The translations under genes were made by a program, and so were the position numbers. DNA of 35,528 nucleotides from JANRKN01 sp033763435 (GTDB lineage: Bacteria; Planctomycetota; Phycisphaerae; Phycisphaerales; UBA1924): positions 1 through 35,528 of the forward strand of contig JANRKN010000146.1 of NCBI GenBank assembly GCA_033763435.1, written 5' to 3'. Shown here one piece after another: positions 31,490-35,528 of this stretch. Each line of letters starts with the position of its first letter. Position 1 is the stretch's first letter. Under the pieces are notes generated by a model, which was given only the letters and a program-made list of their open reading frames with translations, had not been told where the DNA came from and searched no databases.

Positions 31490-32413
31490 TCAGGCCCTCA
31501 CACCGGCCGGCAGCACGATCACAAAGTCCGTCCCCCGCCCAACGTCCGAGTGCAGTTCGATCCGACCGCCGTGGGCCTCGATGATCCGCCGCGTCGTCGC
31601 CAGCCCCAGCCCGGTCCCGCCGGCCTTGGTGGTGAAATAGGGCTTGAACAGGCGCTCACGCGTCCCGGCGTCGATCCCCGGGCCCGTGTCGATCACGTGC
31701 AGCTCGACCTCGTCGCGCCCGTCGCGCGAGCGTGCCGCCGCGGTCCGCAGGATCAGCTCGCGCGGAGACTCCGGCGCCGCGCCCGACATCGCCTGCACCG
31801 CGTTGAGCATCAGGTTCAGCACCGCCTGCTTGACCTGTGGCACATCCACCCGCACCGCGCCGGGCTTGACTTCGGGCGACAGATCCGCCCGCAGCCTCAC
31901 GCGCTGCTTCTCGGCCTGAGGCAGAAAGAAGTCCACCAGCTCGTCAACCACCGTGTTCAGGTCCGCCTCGCGTACGTCGAGCCTCAGCTCGCCCGCGTAG
32001 GACAGAAAGTCCATCAGAATGCCCTGCAGCCGCTCGGTCTCGCGGCGGAGCGAGCCCACGCGGCGCGTGAGGCGCCCCTTGTCGTCGGGCGCGACGGGCA
32101 GCTCTTCGATCGCCTCGCCCAGGAGCTGGGCGTTGAGGTTGATCGTGCTGAGCGGGTTCTTGATCTCGTGCGCGAGGCCGCTGGTCATCGCGCCGATCTC
32201 GGCCATGCGCTCGGCCGACCGCGCGCGCCCCTCGGCACGCCTCGCGGCATCCTCGCGCGCCCGCAGAACGCGACGCGCAATCACCCACGCCACAACGCCG
32301 ACGACCGCGCCGAACAGCGCCGCACCCGCAACAAAGCCGCCCGCAAAGGACGAGCGCCACGCGCCGGGCTCCGGCGTCACGAGCCAAAGTTCGCTTGCAG
32401 AAAACACGCTCAC
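31490..32413 (-). CDS. Membrane sensor histidine kinase without an adjacent response regulator
   Basis: 307 residues. One membrane helix (about 24-46), a short coiled linker, then HisKA with the H-box GLAHEIKNPLSTI (His82) and HATPase_c with NLMLNAVQAM (N box), DTGPGI (G1), FKPYFTTK (F box) and GGTGLGL (G2). This H-box and F-box pattern is typical of NtrB/AtoS/ZraS-type kinases that partner sigma54 regulators, but no regulator gene is near. The sensor part is very small. GTG 32413 has no Shine-Dalgarno; GTG 32407 is an alternative, and the frame stays open upstream to about 32476 without a standard start, so the N-terminus is uncertain. Confidence 0.87.
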   Translation of the reverse strand: MSVFSASELWLVTPEPGAWRSSFAGGFVAGAALFGAVVGVVAWVIARRVLRAREDAARRAEGRARSAERMAEIGAMTSGLAHEIKNPLSTINLNAQLLGEAIEELPVAPDDKGRLTRRVGSLRRETERLQGILMDFLSYAGELRLDVREADLNTVVDELVDFFLPQAEKQRVRLRADLSPEVKPGAVRVDVPQVKQAVLNLMLNAVQAMSGAAPESPRELILRTAAARSRDGRDEVELHVIDTGPGIDAGTRERLFKPYFTTKAGGTGLGLATTRRIIEAHGGRIELHSDVGRGTDFVIVLPAGVRA

Positions 32414-32473
32414 GGCCGATCGTTGGCGGGCGCCAAACTCCAGGGCGACCCGGGCGTCACCGTTCCGCGAAGA

Positions 32474-32764
32474 TCAGCGCCTAGGCGTCCGCGTGTAGCC
32501 GCGGCGCGGCACCACCGTCACGTCCACGCTCTCCGGGCCCCGCACCACGCGCGTCGCCTTCCAGCCCTTGTCGGACCTGCTCGCGTCGTAGATCACCTTC
32601 GAGCCGTCCTTGAGCACGCGGAACCCGTCGCCCTGGATGACCGTGTAGTGCACGAAGATGTCCTGACCCTCGGGGCCCACGATGAAGCCGAACCCCTTGC
32701 GGGAGTCGAACCACTTCACCTCGCCCTCGATGCCCGTCAACTGTGCGCTCGGCTGCTCACTCAT
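32474..32764 (-). CDS. Cold-shock-domain protein with C-terminal basic tail
   Basis: 96 residues. A cold-shock domain with RNP1 KGFGFIVG (23-30) and RNP2 DIFVHY (35-40) preceded by GEVKWFD. It binds single-stranded nucleic acid, probably as an RNA chaperone. It is longer than the usual ~67 residues: a short N-terminal lead and a C-terminal extension ending in RRGYTRTPRR. GGAAGGGG about 8 nt upstream supports ATG 32764 rather than the upstream start at 32791. It lies between pnp and the histidine kinase, and association of cold-shock proteins with PNPase in RNA turnover is known in other bacteria. Confidence 0.92.
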   Translation of the reverse strand: MSEQPSAQLTGIEGEVKWFDSRKGFGFIVGPEGQDIFVHYTVIQGDGFRVLKDGSKVIYDASRSDKGWKATRVVRGPESVDVTVVPRRGYTRTPRR

Positions 32765-33185
32765 GCGGCGACCCCTTCCAACGAGAATCACAGCATACCG
32801 ACCCGTCCACCCCTGCGAAAGACCAACCCAACCCGCCCCACCTCACCCGCACTCTTCCCCACCTGCCACTCCCCCGTGACGTCCTCGCGGCCCAGAACCG
32901 CAGTCCGGAGGATCGCCCAGACTACCAGAGTCCGCCCGCGCGTCAAGCGACGCGCGGAACCTGCGCACGGCAACGGTTCGGATTGTGGACAGTTTCGCCC
33001 ATGCGTGCCAGCGCGAGAGCGTCCACCCGCCGATCGCACCCCACTGAACAGGGGACCTGGGAAAGCACCGCGGGGCCGGCCCGGAGCGAGCGCTGGAGCA
33101 CTCGAACCGGACCGACCCCGCGGGTTGTACTTGCGATTGTCGGGCCCGCGGTCAGGCGTGCCCTTGGGGTTCGACAGGATGGGAC
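32765..33185 (-). other. 420-bp intergenic region between pnp and the cold-shock gene
   Basis: The longest gene-free stretch in the window. Two candidate minus-strand promoters are visible for the cold-shock gene: TATGCT (32792-32797), giving a leader of about 22 nt, and TTGACG (32941-32946) with TAGTCT (32919-32924) 16 bp on, giving a leader of about 150 nt. A GGGCCGGCCC palindrome lies near 33074. I see no tRNA, riboswitch or convincing coding frame, and no T-tailed terminator for pnp. Confidence 0.5.
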
Positions 33186-35528
33186 TTAGGCGTTGCCGGA
33201 GGGCTGATCGCCCCCACCGCCCCCACCGCCACCACCACCGCCGCCGCCTTCGCCGCCGCCGCCACCGTGGTGTCCGCCGTGGTCACCACCGCGGTGATGG
33301 CCCCGGTCGCCGCCCCGGTCGCCGCCACGATCACCCCCGCGATCGCCACGATGCCCGCCACGGTCACCGCGGTGCCCGCCGCGGTCGCCGCCGCGATGGC
33401 CGCCACGATCGCCCCCACGGTCACCCCCACGGTCGCCACGATGCTCGCGCCCGCCATGGCCCGCGCCGACCGGCTCGGGGAGCAGCGGCTCGCCGTTCTT
33501 GATCTTCTCTTCGATGATGAGGGCCTTGCGGCTGAGCTTGATTCGGCCCTGATCATCGACGTTGATGACCTTGACCTTCACGACATCGCCGACCTTGACG
33601 ACGTCGGTGACGCTCTTGACGTAGCCCTCGGCCAGCTCGGAGATATGGCACATGCCGTCGGTGCCCGGCGCCAGTTCGATGAAGGCGCCGAAGTCCTTCA
33701 TGCTGACGACCTTGCCCGTGTAGACGGCACCGACCTTGATCTCTTCGCAGAGCGCTTCGATCTCGGTGCGGCAGTCATTGATCGACTCGGCGTTGGGGCC
33801 GGCGAGCATGACGGTGCCATCGTCCTCGACGTCGATGGTGACGCCGTACTTGTCCTGCAGACCGCGGATCATCTTGCCGCCCGGTCCGATCAGCTTGCCG
33901 ATCTTCTCGGGGTCGATGTTGATGGTGATCAGTCGCGGCGCCAGCGGGCTAATCTCGGCCCGGGGCTTGGCGATGGTCTGCTCCATCGTCTCGATGATCT
34001 TGATGCGGGCATCGCGGGCCTGATGGAAGACCTTCTGAATCTGGGAGATGTTCAGGCCGCGGATCTTGAGGTCGAGCTGGATCCCGGTGATGCCCTCGCG
34101 GGTGCCGGAGACCTTGAAGTCCATGTCGCCGAAGAAGTCTTCTTCGCCGATGATGTCGGTGACGAACAGCTCGCGCTTGTTGTCATCGTCGGAGAAGCGG
34201 CCGATGGAGATGCCCGCGCAGGTGGCCTTGATGGGCACGCCCGCGTCCATGAGCGCGAGGCACCCGCCGCAGACCGAGGCCATCGACGAGGAGCCGTTGC
34301 TCTCGGTGATGTCGCTGACGACGCGGATGGTGTAGGGGAACTCTTCGGGGCTGGGGAGGATGCCCATGAGCGAGCGCTCGGCGAGGGCGCCGTGCCCGAT
34401 CTCGCGCCGGCCGGGGGCGCTGATGCGCTTGGCCTCGCCCGTCGCGAAGGGCGGGAAGTTGTAGTGGAGCATGAACTTCTTGCTGTACTCAGGCAGCAGG
34501 CCGTCGACGATCTGCTCGTCCTTGCCGGTGCCCAGGGTGCAGGAGATCAGGCTCTGGGTCTCGCCGCGCTGGAAGAGCGCCGAGCCGTGCGTGCGGCTGA
34601 AGACGCCCACGCCCGCGATAATCTGGCGGATGTCGAGCGGACCGCGGCCGTCGGCGCGGATGCCCGACTCGACGATCAGCCGGCGCGTGACCTTCTCTTC
34701 GAGGCGCTTGAAGGCGTCCTTGGCCTGCGAGCGCGCCTTGGCGCTCGCGTCGTACTCGCCGTAGGTCCCGTCGGTCTTGACGGGGAAGAGCTTGTCGAGC
34801 GTTTCGGTGCGGAGCTTGTCGACGGCCTCGCTGCGGGCCTGCTTGCCCGGGATCTTGCGAGCCTCGACCATCTTCGGCTCGATCGTCGCGATCTTGGCCG
34901 TCACCTCGGGCGCGGGGAGCATCAGCTCGCCCATGCGCTTGGGCTTGCCGGCCATCGCCGTCAGCTCGTCGATCATGCCGCAGATCTGCAGGATCGTCTG
35001 CTGCCCGAACTCGATCGCGCCCAGCACGCCGGCCTCATCGACCTCGGCCGCGCCGACCTCGATCATGTTCACGCCGTCCTTGTGCCCCGACAGGACCAGG
35101 TCCAGGTCGGAGTAGTCCAGCTGCGTGACCGTCGGATTGATAATGTACTGAGGCCCGTTGTCGGTGTGGATGCGACCGACGCGGACCGTCGCGAGCGGGC
35201 CCTCGAAGGGCACGTCGGACAGCGCGAGCGCCGCCGCGGCCGCCGTGCCCGCGAGCACGTCGGTGTCGTTCTCGCCGTCGTGGCTCATGACGAAGACCTG
35301 GATCTGGACTTCATCGACGAAGCCATCGGGGAACAGCGGACGGATCGGGCGATCGATCATCCGCATCGTGAGGACTTCCTTCTCGTTGGGCGGGCCTTCG
35401 CGCTTGCGGAAGCCGCCCGGGAACTTGCCCGCGGCGCTGGTCTTCTCGCGGTAGTCGACCGTCAGCGGGAAAAAGTCGATGCCCTCGCGGGGGTTGGCGC
35501 GGACGACGGTCGCGAGGACCGAGGAGCC
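33186..35528 (-). CDS. pnp: Polyribonucleotide nucleotidyltransferase (PNPase), 5' end outside window
   Basis: Phosphorolytic 3'-to-5' exoribonuclease of RNA decay. 780 residues are visible; the start lies beyond 35528 because the frame is open upstream of the internal Met at 35366 with family-typical sequence (SSVLATVV, GKFPGGFRKREG). RNase PH domains follow, with the second carrying the metal-binding segment DIIGEEDFFGDMDFK. Then come a KH domain (INIDPEKIGKLIGPGGK) and an S1 domain (GAVYTGKVVSMKDFGAFIEL). The C-terminal ~95 residues are an unusual low-complexity tail of repeated HRGGDRGG units ending in a long glycine tract and DQPSGNA. The next gene downstream is the cold-shock gene. Confidence 0.96.
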   Translation of the reverse strand, partial: GSSVLATVVRANPREGIDFFPLTVDYREKTSAAGKFPGGFRKREGPPNEKEVLTMRMIDRPIRPLFPDGFVDEVQIQVFVMSHDGENDTDVLAGTAAAAALALSDVPFEGPLATVRVGRIHTDNGPQYIINPTVTQLDYSDLDLVLSGHKDGVNMIEVGAAEVDEAGVLGAIEFGQQTILQICGMIDELTAMAGKPKRMGELMLPAPEVTAKIATIEPKMVEARKIPGKQARSEAVDKLRTETLDKLFPVKTDGTYGEYDASAKARSQAKDAFKRLEEKVTRRLIVESGIRADGRGPLDIRQIIAGVGVFSRTHGSALFQRGETQSLISCTLGTGKDEQIVDGLLPEYSKKFMLHYNFPPFATGEAKRISAPGRREIGHGALAERSLMGILPSPEEFPYTIRVVSDITESNGSSSMASVCGGCLALMDAGVPIKATCAGISIGRFSDDDNKRELFVTDIIGEEDFFGDMDFKVSGTREGITGIQLDLKIRGLNISQIQKVFHQARDARIKIIETMEQTIAKPRAEISPLAPRLITINIDPEKIGKLIGPGGKMIRGLQDKYGVTIDVEDDGTVMLAGPNAESINDCRTEIEALCEEIKVGAVYTGKVVSMKDFGAFIELAPGTDGMCHISELAEGYVKSVTDVVKVGDVVKVKVINVDDQGRIKLSRKALIIEEKIKNGEPLLPEPVGAGHGGREHRGDRGGDRGGDRGGHRGGDRGGHRGDRGGHRGDRGGDRGGDRGGDRGHHRGGDHGGHHGGGGGEGGGGGGGGGGGGGDQPSGNA
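33195..33460 (-). repeat. RG/HG-rich low-complexity repeat in the 3' end of pnp
   Basis: Imperfect short tandem repeats, plus-strand variants of GGTCGCCGCCACGATCGCC and CGGTCACC, encode alternating DRGG, HRGG and HRGD units followed by a glycine tract (about 33208-33290). Boundaries are approximate. The coding strand of the glycine part is G-rich. Confidence 0.8.

Noticed and set aside
33090..33115. CCGGTTCGAGTG on the minus strand, resembling a tRNA T-arm
   Set aside because: The flanking bases do not form the 5-bp T-stem and no acceptor or anticodon stems fit.
33165..33185. GGGGTTCGACAGG, resembling the 5' end of tmRNA
   Set aside because: A tmRNA would have to run through the pnp coding region; no tag frame, pseudoknots or matching 3' acceptor half was found.
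31283..33502. Plus-strand open frame of about 740 codons across histidine kinase, cold-shock gene and pnp end
   Set aside because: Antisense to three recognised genes, with low-complexity translation from the PNPase repeat.
1..35528. CRISPR array, insertion sequence, prophage or integration site
   Set aside because: No regularly spaced repeats, transposase or integrase frames, or tRNA-flanked direct repeats were seen.

Overview
The window is GC-rich, tightly packed chromosomal DNA with 31 protein-coding genes (two run off the ends) and no recognisable rRNA, tRNA, CRISPR array, insertion sequence or phage gene. Several features point to a planctomycete, probably of the Phycisphaerae: zinc ribbons of the C-x2-CGY(D/N)L(S/R)GL...CPECG type, a class 3 (archaeal/eukaryotic-like) prolyl-tRNA synthetase, a DUF2752 protein beside a DUF4190-like protein, and many small lipoproteins of unknown role. 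This placement is an inference; no marker RNA is present.

Layout. 1-2028 (-) is a truncated multi-membrane GT-C type glycosyltransferase. 2161-6673 (+) is a coupled housekeeping operon: proS, ribF, an NrnA-like DHH phosphoesterase and a solitary DNA methyltransferase. 6701-10879 (-) holds glycerate kinase, mnmA and an exported esterase. 10946-13193 (+) is uppP-serA. 13224-16130 holds a zinc-dependent-type dehydrogenase and a divergent pair of lipoproteins. 16142-17707 (-) is an ABC ATPase followed by a membrane-anchored Pro-rich protein, and 17829-18576 (+) two small membrane proteins. 18590-20298 is a divergent aminotransferase/peroxiredoxin pair. 20307-22979 (-) holds a zinc-ribbon membrane protein and a DUF1015 protein. 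23206-25843 is an envelope thiol-redox cluster (redoxin, DsbD N-domain lipoprotein, rhodanese-fold lipoprotein). 25852-28547 has an SDR and a ferric-type solute-binding protein. 28562-35528 (-) holds pnp (partial), a cold-shock protein, a histidine kinase, pyruvate kinase and a kynureninase-like enzyme.

The most striking signal is in how genes start. About half have an ordinary Shine-Dalgarno sequence. Fourteen others lack one and instead have a -10-like hexamer (TANNNT, often TACGCT, TACGAT, TACCAT or TATGCT) ending only 5-9 nt before the start codon. This is the arrangement expected for leaderless mRNAs. Three divergent gene pairs have start codons separated by only 5, 22 and 29 bp, with such a motif for each strand, so they look like compact bidirectional leaderless promoters.

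Other points of interest are enzymes that have lost expected residues (rhodanese without its cysteine, alcohol dehydrogenase without its first zinc ligand, ProRS without most of its C-terminal zinc ligands), a PNPase with a long RG/HG-rich tail, a strong G-quadruplex motif upstream of the redoxin gene, and several orphan components (ABC ATPase, solute-binding protein, histidine kinase, DNA methylase). I found no gene set that amounts to a clear new defence or biosynthetic system.
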